This document shows positions 1 to 6,631 of a DNA stretch of 14,700 bases, piece by piece (the first letter of the stretch is position 1; every line of letters starts with the position of its first letter). Under the pieces are notes generated by a model, which did no database searches, was not told where the DNA came from, and saw only the letters and a list, made by a program, of their open reading frames with translations. The DNA lies in the NCBI GenBank assembly GCA_039029535.1, contig JBCCFW010000179.1, positions 1 to 14,700 on the forward strand, read 5' to 3'. The stretch comes from JBCCFW01 sp039029535 (lineage in GTDB: Bacteria; Acidobacteriota; JBCCFW01). The translations under genes were made by a program, and so were the position numbers.

Positions 1-1
1 G

Positions 2-439
2 CGCCAGCTCGTCGACCTACCCACGGCCGAGGTCGCACGCGAAGCGCTCGCCAGCGGCGGCGTGATCGAGGTCGGAAGCCTGGACGAGGCCGCCGCGGCC
101 TGCGATGCGCTGGCGCCCGAGCACCTGGCGATCATGACCGCCGAGCCCGAGATCCTCGCCCGACGCGTGCGACACGCCGGAGCGCTGTTCCTGGGCTCGG
201 TGGCTTCGGAGGTCTTGGGCGACTACGGAGCGGGACCGAACCACGTCCTGCCGACCGGTGGCGGCTGTCGCTTCGGCGCCGGGCTGTCGGTCGGGACCTT
301 CCTCCGGGAGAGGACGTGGATGCGACTCGAAGACGCGTCGGCGGCGAGGCCCTTGCTCCGCGAAGCCGCATGGCTCGCGCGTCAGGAAGGGCTCGAGGCC
401 CACGCACGGGCGGCGGAGGCGCGGCTGGGCGCGACCTGA
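2..439 (+). CDS. hisD: Histidinol dehydrogenase, C-terminal part (cut by window edge)
   Basis: Last 145 residues of histidinol dehydrogenase, the NAD- and zinc-dependent cytosolic enzyme that oxidises L-histidinol to L-histidine through histidinal in the final two steps of histidine synthesis. The reading frame is open from base 2, so the start lies outside the window. Seen directly: the family signature APEHL (about residues 39-43 of the visible part), whose Glu-His pair is the known catalytic acid/base. It is followed by GDYGAGPNHVLPTGG, with the family's conserved GPNHVLPT, and by the usual F-x-x-G-LSVGTFLRERT segment and a helical tail that ends at TGA. The usual family length is about 430 aa, so roughly a third is present. 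A 60-bp gap separates it from the next rightward gene. The rest of a his operon is not visible here. Identification is secure. Confidence 0.96.
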   Translation, partial: RQLVDLPTAEVAREALASGGVIEVGSLDEAAAACDALAPEHLAIMTAEPEILARRVRHAGALFLGSVASEVLGDYGAGPNHVLPTGGGCRFGAGLSVGTFLRERTWMRLEDASAARPLLREAAWLARQEGLEAHARAAEARLGAT

Positions 440-499
440 ACGAGGAGATACCGTTGAGCGTCGGCGTGCTGACCGAGCGCCGTCGTGGAGGGAGTCGAG

Positions 500-700
500 A
501 TGAGCGAAAAGGAGGGAGCCCGAGAGCGCGAGGCCGTGCTGCTCATCGGCCTGCAGGGCGCCGGCAAGACGACGTTCCGCAAGCAGCGTCTCGACGCGAC
601 ACACGGGTGGGTCGTCCCGCGGGTTCGTTGCATTGGTCGGTGGAAGATCGGCGTTCCTGGCGCGACGCGAGTCACGCGGATGGTGGGCCCATCCAAGTGA
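500..700 (+). CDS. P-loop kinase-like ATPase, N-terminal piece of an interrupted gene
   Basis: N-terminal part (66 codons) of a small P-loop NTPase of the AAA/polynucleotide-kinase-like type. ATG 500 is preceded by GGAGGGAG at 487-494, a better start than GTG 485. Residues 12-25 read AVLLIGLQGAGKTT, a Walker A motif after a hydrophobic strand, and the RKQRLDATH that follows is the expected next helix. From about base 607 the codons belong to a palindromic insertion, and two tandem in-frame TGA stops follow (698-703). The rest of the kinase resumes in the same frame at about base 767. Taking out bases 607-765 (53 codons) gives DATH-GPLSMDLLRNN, matching the spacing I remember for this family (H-x-x-[IL]-[NS]-x-D-M/L-L). 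Without excision or readthrough only this fragment would be made, so the gene is probably a pseudogene or has a split product. No frameshift is involved. Confidence 0.72.
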   Translation: MSEKEGAREREAVLLIGLQGAGKTTFRKQRLDATHGWVVPRVRCIGRWKIGVPGATRVTRMVGPSK

Positions 701-765
701 TGAGCAACAAAGCCAGGGGCGCCGATGGCCGCCGAAGAATGTGACGAACTCGCGGGACGGCCCAC
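607..765 (+). repeat. 159-nt palindromic (hairpin-forming) insertion inside the kinase gene
   Basis: Bases 607-661 pair with 765-712 as near-continuous inverted arms. The breaks are 635-636 opposite 736-737 and 644-646 opposite 727-728. An internal loop follows, then an inner helix: 667-675 with 697-705, containing a tandem G-A/A-G pair at 669-670 opposite 702-703, and an apical stem 678-683 with 689-694 around loop 684-688. Seven outer positions and one inner position are G-U pairs on the sense strand (612-760, 622-750, 629-743, 630-742, 641-731, 654-719, 655-718, 671-701), and I find no A-C counterparts. CACG occurs on both sides (602-605 and 763-766), a possible short target duplication. 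The element carries tandem TGA stops in the host frame. Size and form resemble short bacterial palindromic repeats (ERIC- or Rickettsia-palindromic-element-like) or MITEs. I do not recognise the family and see no second copy in the window. Confidence 0.8.
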
Positions 766-1147
766 GCCTCTCAGCATGGACCTCCTGCGCAACAACCGCC
801 GACCGCGACGACGCCAGGAAGTGCTGCTGCGCGAGCTGCTGGCGGAGGGGCGAGCGGTCGTCCTCGACAACACGCACCCGACCCCTGAAGAAAGACGAGA
901 CGTCATCGGTCTCGTTCGCGAGCACGATTATCGTGTCGTCGGCTACTACTTCCGATCGCAGCTGGAGGAGTCACTCGAGCGCAACGCGCAACGCGAGGGC
1001 AAGGCCTTCGTCCCCGAGGTCGCCATTCGGCGCACGCTGGCGAGGCTCGTGCCACCGAGCGTGGATGAGGGCTTCGACGAGCTGCACCACGTCCACGTCG
1101 ATGGTTCGGGTGGCTTCGTGGTGAGTGACTGGGAGGAAGGGACGTGA
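725..1147 (+). CDS. P-loop kinase-like ATPase, C-terminal piece of an interrupted gene
   Basis: C-terminal part of the kinase whose Walker A lies in the piece starting at 500. Family residues begin at about base 767 (PLSMDLLRNNRR). They continue with a Walker-B-like strand and the characteristic VVLDNTHPTPEER, then VVGYYFRSQLEESLERNAQREGKAFVPEVAI and a terminal VPPSVDEGFDELHHVHV. ATG 725 has AGGGG five bases upstream (715-719), so internal initiation could give a 140-aa piece lacking the P-loop. ATG 776 is another possibility but has no clear ribosome site. The frame equals that of the upstream piece. Its TGA (1145-1147) overlaps the GTG start of the Thg1-like gene by four bases, so the two are probably translationally coupled and functionally linked. 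An RNA 5'-kinase or repair role is an inference from that partner. About 18 codons at the start of this call derive from the insertion. Confidence 0.72.
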   Translation: MAAEECDELAGRPTPLSMDLLRNNRRPRRRQEVLLRELLAEGRAVVLDNTHPTPEERRDVIGLVREHDYRVVGYYFRSQLEESLERNAQREGKAFVPEVAIRRTLARLVPPSVDEGFDELHHVHVDGSGGFVVSDWEEGT

Positions 1148-1896
1148 ACAGCGACGTCTTCGCCGCGAAGATGCGGTCACGCGAGCTCTTTCAGGGCACG
1201 CGCGTGCCCGAGCGTTGCTGGCTCGTCCTGCGAGTCGACGGGAGAGGGTTCTCCCGCCTCACCGAGCGACTCTTCGAGAAGCCCTTCGACCCACGATTCC
1301 ATGAGTGGATGATCGAGGCCGCTCGCGCCCTGCTGGAAGACAACCACGGTCGACTCGCCCTGGTCGTCAGCGACGAGATCTCGCTGCTGCTGCCACCCGG
1401 TCACGACCAGCACGGAGGCCGACTGGAGAAGCTCGTCTCGCTGACCGCCGGACTCACGAGCGCCACCTTCTCCAGTCGACTCGGAGAGCCGGCAACGTTC
1501 GACTCACGCGCCTGGTCGGCTGACGACGTCGAGTCCGTCGTCGACTACTTCCGCTGGCGTCAGTCCGATGCCCGGCGCTGCGCTCTCCAGGGTTGGTGCT
1601 ACTGGACGCTGCGCCACGAAGGAGCCAGCTCGAGGGAAGCGACTGAACGGCTCCGAGGACTGAGCCACGATGGCCAGCGTGAGCTGCTCTCCGGTGCGGG
1701 GATCGACTTCGACACGACGCCACCCTGGCAACGGCGTGGCTCACTCGTGTTCTGGGAAGAGCACGACCACCGGGGCGTCGACCCGACCACCGGAAGCATC
1801 GTCGAGAGCAGCCGACGCCGAACGGCCGTCGACCGGGACCTCGCGGAACGCGATGCGTTCGGCGACGCCATCGAAAGCCTCCTCCAGCTGAGCTGA
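1144..1896 (+). CDS. Thg1-like protein (tRNAHis guanylyltransferase family, 3'-5' polymerase)
   Basis: A 250-aa member of the Thg1/Thg1-like (TLP) family, which adds nucleotides to tRNA 5' ends in the 3'-to-5' direction. Bacterial TLPs are known to repair 5'-truncated tRNAs by templated addition. Seen: RVDGRGFSRLT at about 30-40 and VVSDEISLLLP at about 74-84. These carry the three metal-binding carboxylates expected for the palm fold (Asp32, Asp77, Glu78). The RLEKLVSLTAGLTSATF helix and the TFDSRA strand follow. At about 135-154 the protein reads DYFRWRQSDARRCALQGWCYW, where eukaryotic Thg1 has its HINNLYN motif. That motif is absent, so this is a TLP rather than a canonical Thg1. Start GTG 1144 lies behind GGAGGAAGGG and overlaps the upstream kinase stop (GTGA). 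Coupling to a P-loop kinase fits an RNA end-repair pair, though the kinase is interrupted here. Confidence 0.92.
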   Translation: MNSDVFAAKMRSRELFQGTRVPERCWLVLRVDGRGFSRLTERLFEKPFDPRFHEWMIEAARALLEDNHGRLALVVSDEISLLLPPGHDQHGGRLEKLVSLTAGLTSATFSSRLGEPATFDSRAWSADDVESVVDYFRWRQSDARRCALQGWCYWTLRHEGASSREATERLRGLSHDGQRELLSGAGIDFDTTPPWQRRGSLVFWEEHDHRGVDPTTGSIVESSRRRTAVDRDLAERDAFGDAIESLLQLS

Positions 1897-1906
1897 AGCT
1901 GGGACG

Positions 1907-1953
1907 GGCTCCCCCCGACGACGCGACCCCGGGTTGCATCGTCGGAGGGAGCC
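1907..1953. terminator. Strong hairpin between convergent genes
   Basis: GGCTCC (1907-1912) pairs with GGAGCC (1948-1953), and CCGACGA (1915-1921) pairs with TCGTCGG (1939-1945). A 2x2 internal loop lies between the helices, and the apical loop itself contains ACCC/GGGT. It lies just after the Thg1-like gene and faces the leftward gene ending at 2039. No T-run follows on either strand, so it may act as a bidirectional or 3'-end-stabilising hairpin rather than a classical intrinsic terminator. Bases 1897-2038 hold nothing else recognisable. Confidence 0.5.
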
Positions 1954-2038
1954 GTGCTCGACCGACTCGTGGGACATCGACTGGCTCGAGGACGCGAGAG
2001 AGAGAACGCCCCGTGAGCAGGTCGATCAACTCAGCCCC

Positions 2039-3763
2039 TCAAGGACAGTCGTCGGCCACGCGCGGGTCTCCCTGGCCGTCGAGACCCAGCGGACCGAAGG
2101 AGCCACAGGCCCGGCCGCGCACCAGGTAGAACCAGCCGGTGCCCGCGGAGAGCTCGACATCGAGATGACTGGGAGCCGTCAGGCCCGCGACGAAGCACTC
2201 GCCGCGATGGTCGGCTGCCAGGGACGCGATCTCGCCTCGGTAGAGATCGAAGCTGGTCGCTCCGCTCTCGCTGCCGTCTTCCCAGCTCACCGTGCCGTCG
2301 GGCGTCACGGTGACCGGCTGCGCGCTGCCGAGAACCGACACTTCCAGCGGCCCAGGACCCGGCTCGACCGGGAAGACCAGAGGGTCACTCGTCTCGCGGA
2401 AGTCCACTCCGAGCACCGTGCCCGTGACCGTCACGCCCGAGAAGGCCAGCTCGCTCGCGTCGAGAAGACCGTCTGCCGGCGTGTCGAGGATGAGCTCGAC
2501 CTCGAACAGGTCGCGGAAGACCGGCGGTGCCGGACCGGGATAGATCGAGTAGCGATGATCGATGCGCGGCGTGGTGATGGTGATGGTGTCGCCGGTCCGC
2601 TCCACCAGGCCCATGGCCTCCAGCTCGGCGGGCGGCGGATCGATCGCGTCCAGTGGGTTGTCGTGGTAGTGCAGCTCGGCCGATCGGATCTCCAAGTCGC
2701 TCGGGACGTCGAGCGAGATGGTGACGTTCTCGAGATCGGCCATGTGGTACGGGTTGCGGGCGTAGAGCCGCAGGTGGACCGACGAGTCCTCGCAGGCGGT
2801 GAGCGGGCCGCCCGTGGGAGTGATGACCTCGACGGTCTCGTTGCGCGCCATGGGCGCCGCGTTCACCCGGGCGACACCGAGCCCTTCCCAGAACACGTAG
2901 CGGCTGTTCCAGAGCTCGAGCGGGCCATCGTGAATGGCCACGTGATACGAGTTGTAGACACCGTGGAAGCAGGGATAGTGCAGCCCGCAGCTGAACTCGA
3001 CCAGCTCATCCATGACCCCCGCCTCGATCGTGTGACCCACGGTGGTGAGCTCGGGAGGCGTGATCGGGAAGATGTCGATCGGGTCGGCGTTGTTCTGCGG
3101 AGTGACGGTGACGGTGAGCTCGCGGGTCGGATCGTAGGAATTGCGCTGAACCTGCATCGCGAACGGCAGGGAGCCGCCGGCCTCGCCGAACTGGAGCGGA
3201 TCGAGGAAGGTCGCGTGCGGCACCGGACGATCCGTCGTCTCGAGCTCCGCCAGGACGCAAGCCGAGTTGAAGCACTGCACCAAGCAACGCCCCGGCGTCT
3301 CACCGCCACAGACGTTGACCTGCACGTGGTAGCCCTCGACGATGTCCATGGTCGGCGTGATGGTGAAGGTGCCGGTCCACGTGACGGGGTCGTCGGGCAT
3401 CGCGCTTCGGGCGTCATCGAGCGTGACGGTGACCGACGGAGGATCGACCATGAGCTCCATGCCGGTGTCGTCCGCCCAGCACTCGACGCCGCCGAAGGGG
3501 GGCTCGCCCTCGAACACCATGGCCTCGAAGGCCTGGGCGTCGATGACGAACTCGTAGTCGTCTTGCAGTGGCGCTGCCGGGTTCCCGGGCAGGTTGGTCA
3601 CGCTGAGGGTCACCGTGAACGGCTCCCCCACGGTGACGACCGGCGACTCCGGCACCAGCGAGCAAGGAATGGTGGGGTGGTCCTGGCAGGCCGACACGAT
3701 GGCCGAAGGCAAGGTCGTCAGGGCCAGGAAGGCGACGACGAGACGCGCAGGCGTGACGTTCAC
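2039..3763 (-). CDS. Secreted or lipid-anchored beta-rich protein of unknown function
   Basis: 574-aa exported protein. Start GTG 3763 is chosen because AGAGGAG lies six bases upstream and a signal peptide begins at once (MNVTPARLVVAFLALTTLPSA). The following IVSAC-Q could be a lipobox (VSA|C), making it a lipoprotein, or a plain signal peptidase site. An upstream GTG at 3850 would bury the signal. The mature part is Ig/fibronectin-like in feel: many short Val/Thr-rich strands (about 35-60, 115-135, 195-225, 285-320, 370-440), paired cysteines and no catalytic motif that I recognise. The end, SFDLYRGEIASL...FYLVRGRACGSFGPLG...CP, is a cysteine-containing C-terminal module seen in many secreted proteins of acidobacterial/myxobacterial metagenomes (memory, not searched). 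It sits alone between a convergent gene and a co-directional transporter gene 166 bp upstream. Function unknown; a surface or structural role is a guess. Confidence 0.82.
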   Translation of the reverse strand: MNVTPARLVVAFLALTTLPSAIVSACQDHPTIPCSLVPESPVVTVGEPFTVTLSVTNLPGNPAAPLQDDYEFVIDAQAFEAMVFEGEPPFGGVECWADDTGMELMVDPPSVTVTLDDARSAMPDDPVTWTGTFTITPTMDIVEGYHVQVNVCGGETPGRCLVQCFNSACVLAELETTDRPVPHATFLDPLQFGEAGGSLPFAMQVQRNSYDPTRELTVTVTPQNNADPIDIFPITPPELTTVGHTIEAGVMDELVEFSCGLHYPCFHGVYNSYHVAIHDGPLELWNSRYVFWEGLGVARVNAAPMARNETVEVITPTGGPLTACEDSSVHLRLYARNPYHMADLENVTISLDVPSDLEIRSAELHYHDNPLDAIDPPPAELEAMGLVERTGDTITITTPRIDHRYSIYPGPAPPVFRDLFEVELILDTPADGLLDASELAFSGVTVTGTVLGVDFRETSDPLVFPVEPGPGPLEVSVLGSAQPVTVTPDGTVSWEDGSESGATSFDLYRGEIASLAADHRGECFVAGLTAPSHLDVELSAGTGWFYLVRGRACGSFGPLGLDGQGDPRVADDCP

Positions 3764-3929
3764 GGGGTGCTCCTCTACTTCCGAACGGTGGCGGTCCCTC
3801 TTCTCGTTCAGGCAGCCCGAACCTAGGAGACGGCCCTCGGCCGCGACCACGGCGAGCCCCCCACACCGATCGGAGTTGTGAGAGACAGCCCTGCTCGGCC
3901 TCCGACGGCGAAAGCGCCGAAATCGCGCC

Positions 3930-5231
3930 TCAGGAGGCTGCTGGGAGCCGACTCGCCCACCAGGTGAGCCACGCGACCTTGCAGGCTCCAGCCACGCTGA
4001 GGGCCACCATCGCGAAGTGGATCCCGGGCCAAGGCGACCAGGCGATGCCGACGGCGTACACGACCACCGCCGCCGTCAGGTGGATCGCCATCCCGCCCGT
4101 GACGAGCTTCGTTCGCCGCGCGTGGACGAGCCGTCCCTGCGACCACATCTCCATCGCCGCCAGCGCCGGCTGGAAGAACGCGACGGCCACGGCCACTCGA
4201 CAGAGCGCCACCAGGTCAGGCGGCAGCTCGAGGATGGTCGCGAACCAGAGGGACGACAGGGGCGTGAGCAGGAACACCAGCAGGAAGGCCGAGGCGCCCC
4301 CGGCCAGGAGAAAGGCGAAGCGACGGAGCGCCTCGGTCGCGCCGGGCTCGTCCATGAGACGGACGACCACCTCGTTGTAGGCGTAGCTCACGCTGCGAGT
4401 GATGAAGACGAAGCCCCAGGCCGCCGGCCAGGCCGCGAGCGAAGGCAGCTCGAGAGGCATGCGCGAGACGGCGGCAGCAGAGATCGGCGGCAGCACCAGC
4501 GAGAGGAGCTGGGTCAGGCCGAGGGGCACGTAGAAGGAGAGGAACCCAGGAAGGGTCAGGGCCTCTCCCCCCGGCTCGATGGCCTCGAGCTCGCGCACGA
4601 CCGGGCGGGCCTTCCAGCCGATGAACACCGCCTCGGCGATGACCGCGGTCGCGATCCCGGCACCCCCGATGAGGATCCCGGAAAAGCCTCCGTGCCAGAC
4701 ACCCAGCGTCAGCACCACGGCGTTGGCGGCCAGGCGCACGATGGTGCCCACGGCCACCGGTCGTGACTGACCGGCCCGAATGAGCAGGCCCTGGTGGAAG
4801 CGCCGATAGGCGATGGACCAGGTCCAAGGCAGCATGACGCGGACGCCGAGACGCGCCGGCTCCACGACCTCCTCGGGCAAGCCGATGAGGTTGCGGCACA
4901 GGAAGTCGTGAAGGGGCGTGAAGGCGACCAGGGCGTGCAGGGCGGTGAGGACCAGCCCGGCGATCATCATGAAGCGGTGCACGAGCCGGTAGGACGCGCG
5001 GTCGCGGCAGAGGGCCGTCGACGCCGCCAACAACATGATGATGGGGGCCTCGACCAGGAGCGCGACCGGGAAGACGAGCCCTCCCTGCGCGGCGAGGTTC
5101 ACCTTGGCCTCGGGCAGCCGCGCCACCGCCATGGTGAAGAGCGGCAGCTCGCAGGACATGAGGATCCAGCTCGCGGCCAGCGGCCACCAGAGCCGGAGGA
5201 CCCGTCCCAGGCTGACGCCCTCGGTGCTCAC
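3930..5231 (-). CDS. MATE/ANKH-like multi-pass membrane transporter
   Basis: 433-aa polytopic membrane protein with about twelve hydrophobic segments in two halves. The second half restarts at about residue 230 with LPGFLSFYVPLGLTQLLSLVLPP. N-terminal features SLGRVLRLWWPLAASWILMSCELPL, VNLAAQGGLVFPVALLVEAPIIMLLAASTAL and LTALHALVAFTPLHDF recall MATE-type flippases and the ANKH branch of that superfamily (PF07260-like, from memory). Substrate unknown; export of a small molecule or lipid-like compound is the family expectation. GTG 5231 places the first membrane segment about ten residues in and has AGGG five bases upstream. GTG 5324 would add 31 charged residues and cannot be excluded. The reading frame is intact. 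Upstream lies the terminator of the preceding gene, so this gene probably has its own promoter in 5232-5368, though no clear -35/-10 is visible. Confidence 0.85.
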   Translation of the reverse strand: MSTEGVSLGRVLRLWWPLAASWILMSCELPLFTMAVARLPEAKVNLAAQGGLVFPVALLVEAPIIMLLAASTALCRDRASYRLVHRFMMIAGLVLTALHALVAFTPLHDFLCRNLIGLPEEVVEPARLGVRVMLPWTWSIAYRRFHQGLLIRAGQSRPVAVGTIVRLAANAVVLTLGVWHGGFSGILIGGAGIATAVIAEAVFIGWKARPVVRELEAIEPGGEALTLPGFLSFYVPLGLTQLLSLVLPPISAAAVSRMPLELPSLAAWPAAWGFVFITRSVSYAYNEVVVRLMDEPGATEALRRFAFLLAGGASAFLLVFLLTPLSSLWFATILELPPDLVALCRVAVAVAFFQPALAAMEMWSQGRLVHARRTKLVTGGMAIHLTAAVVVYAVGIAWSPWPGIHFAMVALSVAGACKVAWLTWWASRLPAAS

Positions 5232-5368
5232 CGTCGCCCTGCCCCGCTCTCGACTCCGACGACCACCGTCGGAGCGCGACAGGATGCGGGCTATCTCGCT
5301 GTCAGGCCAGGAGAATCGGCCCACTCACTCCCGAGGTCACGTTCGCCATCGTTCGAGCCCTGAGAAAC

Positions 5369-5400
5369 GAAAAAGGGCGGGCCCGTGAAGGACCCGCCCC
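5369..5400 (-). terminator. Intrinsic terminator of the 319-aa secreted-protein gene
   Basis: Read leftward: GGGCGGG-T-CC, a five-base loop TTCAC, GG-G-CCCGCCC, then TTTTTCG. This is a 10-bp GC-rich stem with one wobble and a five-T tail, starting about 35 bp after the stop at 5434. It is the only classical rho-independent terminator in the window. Confidence 0.88.
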
Positions 5401-5433
5401 CTCGAGTCGACGTCGTGCTCGACGTCGGCGGTG

Positions 5434-6393
5434 CTACTGCTGGCGCAGCGGCGTGGCGCGGCTGGCGGCGTCGCGCTTGATGACGCGGCGCTGACGCACG
5501 GGGCCGTTGCCGTCGTCGGTCTCGGTCTCGATGATCATCTCGACGTGGGGCATGCCGGGGAGGCCCGTCAGGCCGCCGAGCACGCGCTGCTGACGGTCGG
5601 CGAGCTCCTGGAGCACCTCGAGGACCTTCGCCTGAACGGCGGGATCGGCGTCCTGGTAGGACTCGATGTCGGCCAGGCAAGACTCGTTCACCGGGCCACC
5701 CATGGGAAGACCGAACATCCCGCCGGGCAGGCCGGGCATGAACGCGGCGAACTCCATCGAGCCGGGCTCGAGAGCGTGCTCGACGCCATTCTCGTCGACC
5801 CAGGTGCCAGCACCGCCGATGGTGTCGGCGGTGATGTTCACGTGAGGCGCGAAGGCGGTGATGACCTTGCTCATGATCGCGCCGGGCTCGCCTTCGGCGT
5901 GCTCGTCGGTGGTGAACATGAAGACGTTGCCGTGAGCATCGCCGAGCTTGGACTGGAGGTCGATGACGTGGCCGTCGTCGGCGACGAAGGTCATCATGCC
6001 GGCGTGGCCATGGTCGCCGCCGCCGAAGGGAACGCGGATGGTCTCCTCGTCATCGATCGCGATGGCGAGAGCATTCTCCTCGCGGGTGATCTCCATCCAG
6101 CGGCCGTCGCCCACCTCGAAGGAGCGGCTCTCACCGACATCGATGTCGGAGAGGTCGAGACGCTCCCCGTCGCCACCGGCGAGGTTGAGCAGCTCGAGGC
6201 CGAGGGTCGGGGTCGCGTCGTTGACCTGCTCGCGGCGGACCATGATGGCGCGACCGGCGGGGGCGTCGCCGTCGCCGTGACGGACGACGACCTTGCGGAC
6301 GTCGACCTCGTGATGGACCTCCTCGGCGGAGGCAGTGCTGACCACGCCCAGCGAGAGGGCGAGAACGGCGATGGTGGACAGGCTCTTGCGCAT
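5434..6393 (-). CDS. Secreted protein of unknown function, probable sigma-54-controlled output
   Basis: 319-aa exported protein. ATG 6393 has GAGGAG eight bases upstream and begins a clean signal peptide, MRKSLSTIAVLALSLGVVSTASA, cleaved before EEVHHEVD. The mature protein is acidic, glycine- and histidine-rich with short strands (about 30-180), has an MPGLPGGMFGLPMGG loop (about 225-240) and one cysteine (NESC). It then forms a charged alpha-helical segment (about 245-280, AVQAKVLEVLQELADRQQRVL) before a basic tail. I recognise no family and no catalytic motif. The context is informative: a textbook -24/-12 promoter lies about 115 bp upstream (6508-6522), the neighbouring upstream operon encodes a sigma-54 activator and its sensor kinase, and a strong terminator follows. 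It is therefore probably a single-gene transcript made when that two-component system is active, perhaps an envelope-stress or extracellular-signal protein (inference). Confidence 0.85.
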   Translation of the reverse strand: MRKSLSTIAVLALSLGVVSTASAEEVHHEVDVRKVVVRHGDGDAPAGRAIMVRREQVNDATPTLGLELLNLAGGDGERLDLSDIDVGESRSFEVGDGRWMEITREENALAIAIDDEETIRVPFGGGDHGHAGMMTFVADDGHVIDLQSKLGDAHGNVFMFTTDEHAEGEPGAIMSKVITAFAPHVNITADTIGGAGTWVDENGVEHALEPGSMEFAAFMPGLPGGMFGLPMGGPVNESCLADIESYQDADPAVQAKVLEVLQELADRQQRVLGGLTGLPGMPHVEMIIETETDDGNGPVRQRRVIKRDAASRATPLRQQ

Positions 6394-6434
6394 GTGGGAG
6401 CTCCTCGACGTTTGCTTCGTCATCATCTTACCTA

Positions 6435-6478
6435 CCGAACCCCGGTTCGGCTTCGGGACCGGCTCCGGACTCCCGGAG
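6435..6478 (-). promoter_or_regulatory. Two hairpins in the leader of the secreted-protein gene
   Basis: Between the predicted sigma-54 start (about 6496) and ATG 6393 lie two perfect inverted repeats: CTCCGG/CCGGAG (6463-6468 and 6473-6478, 4-nt spacer) and CCGAAC/GTTCGG (6435-6440 and 6445-6450, 4-nt spacer). They could stabilise the 5' UTR or be an operator. No riboswitch class is recognised. Confidence 0.45.
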
Positions 6479-6507
6479 TCTCGTGTTGGCCGGTGACCAT
6501 CCCCTGA

Positions 6508-6522
6508 GCAAGAGGCTTGCCA
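6508..6522 (-). promoter_or_regulatory. Sigma-54 (-24/-12) promoter of the 319-aa secreted-protein gene
   Basis: On the minus strand the bases read TTGGCAAGCCTCTTGCT (core 6522-6508), against the established consensus TGGCAC-N5-TTGC, with the invariant GG and GC correctly spaced ten bases apart and one mismatch. The transcript would start near 6496 and reach ATG 6393 after about 100 nt. It lies directly downstream of a gene for a sigma-54 activator. Confidence 0.82.
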
Positions 6523-6618
6523 ACACGGCTCCGGGCTCGATTCCCCATCACCCAGCCCTTCCAGCGCTCTCGACCCACCGATTCCGGGAGCGATTTCCCC
6601 ATATGAGGAGATCACCAC

Positions 6619-6631
6619 GAGAGCCGCTCTC
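6619..6631. promoter_or_regulatory. Candidate activator-binding dyad (UAS) for the sigma-54 promoter
   Basis: GAGAGC-C-GCTCTC is a perfect 13-bp palindrome centred about 130 bp upstream of the predicted sigma-54 start site, the usual distance for an NtrC-type enhancer. It overlaps the stop codon of the response-regulator gene. A further GCTCTC half-site lies at 6566-6571 and another (as GAGAGC) at 9690-9695 near the second sigma-54 promoter. It could instead be a weak terminator hairpin for the regulator gene. Confidence 0.4.

Noticed and set aside
607..765. Translational bypass element with matching take-off and landing codons
   Set aside because: The only matching codon pair seen (CAC at 602 and 763) is 161 nt apart and would land out of the kinase frame.
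17..925. Open frame of 302 codons on the minus strand
   Set aside because: Lies across hisD and the kinase pieces on the opposite strand, with no recognisable domain; it includes the palindromic element, which pairs better as plus-strand RNA.
500..1147. Explaining the broken kinase as a sequencing frameshift
   Set aside because: The two halves are in the same frame. The break is a 159-nt palindromic block with tandem stops, not a one- or two-base error.
1934..3826. Open frame of 630 codons on the plus strand
   Set aside because: Antisense to the secreted protein with a clear signal peptide and ribosome site. Its composition (Arg/His/Asp/Glu/Val-rich, no domains) is that of a high-GC shadow frame.
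3851..3929. Terminator for the MATE/ANKH-like gene (CGGCG/CGCCG hairpin)
   Set aside because: Only a five-base stem and no T-run on the minus strand; not strong enough to list.
5431..6507. Open frame of 358 codons on the plus strand
   Set aside because: Shadow of the leftward secreted-protein gene, which has signal peptide, ribosome site, promoter and terminator.
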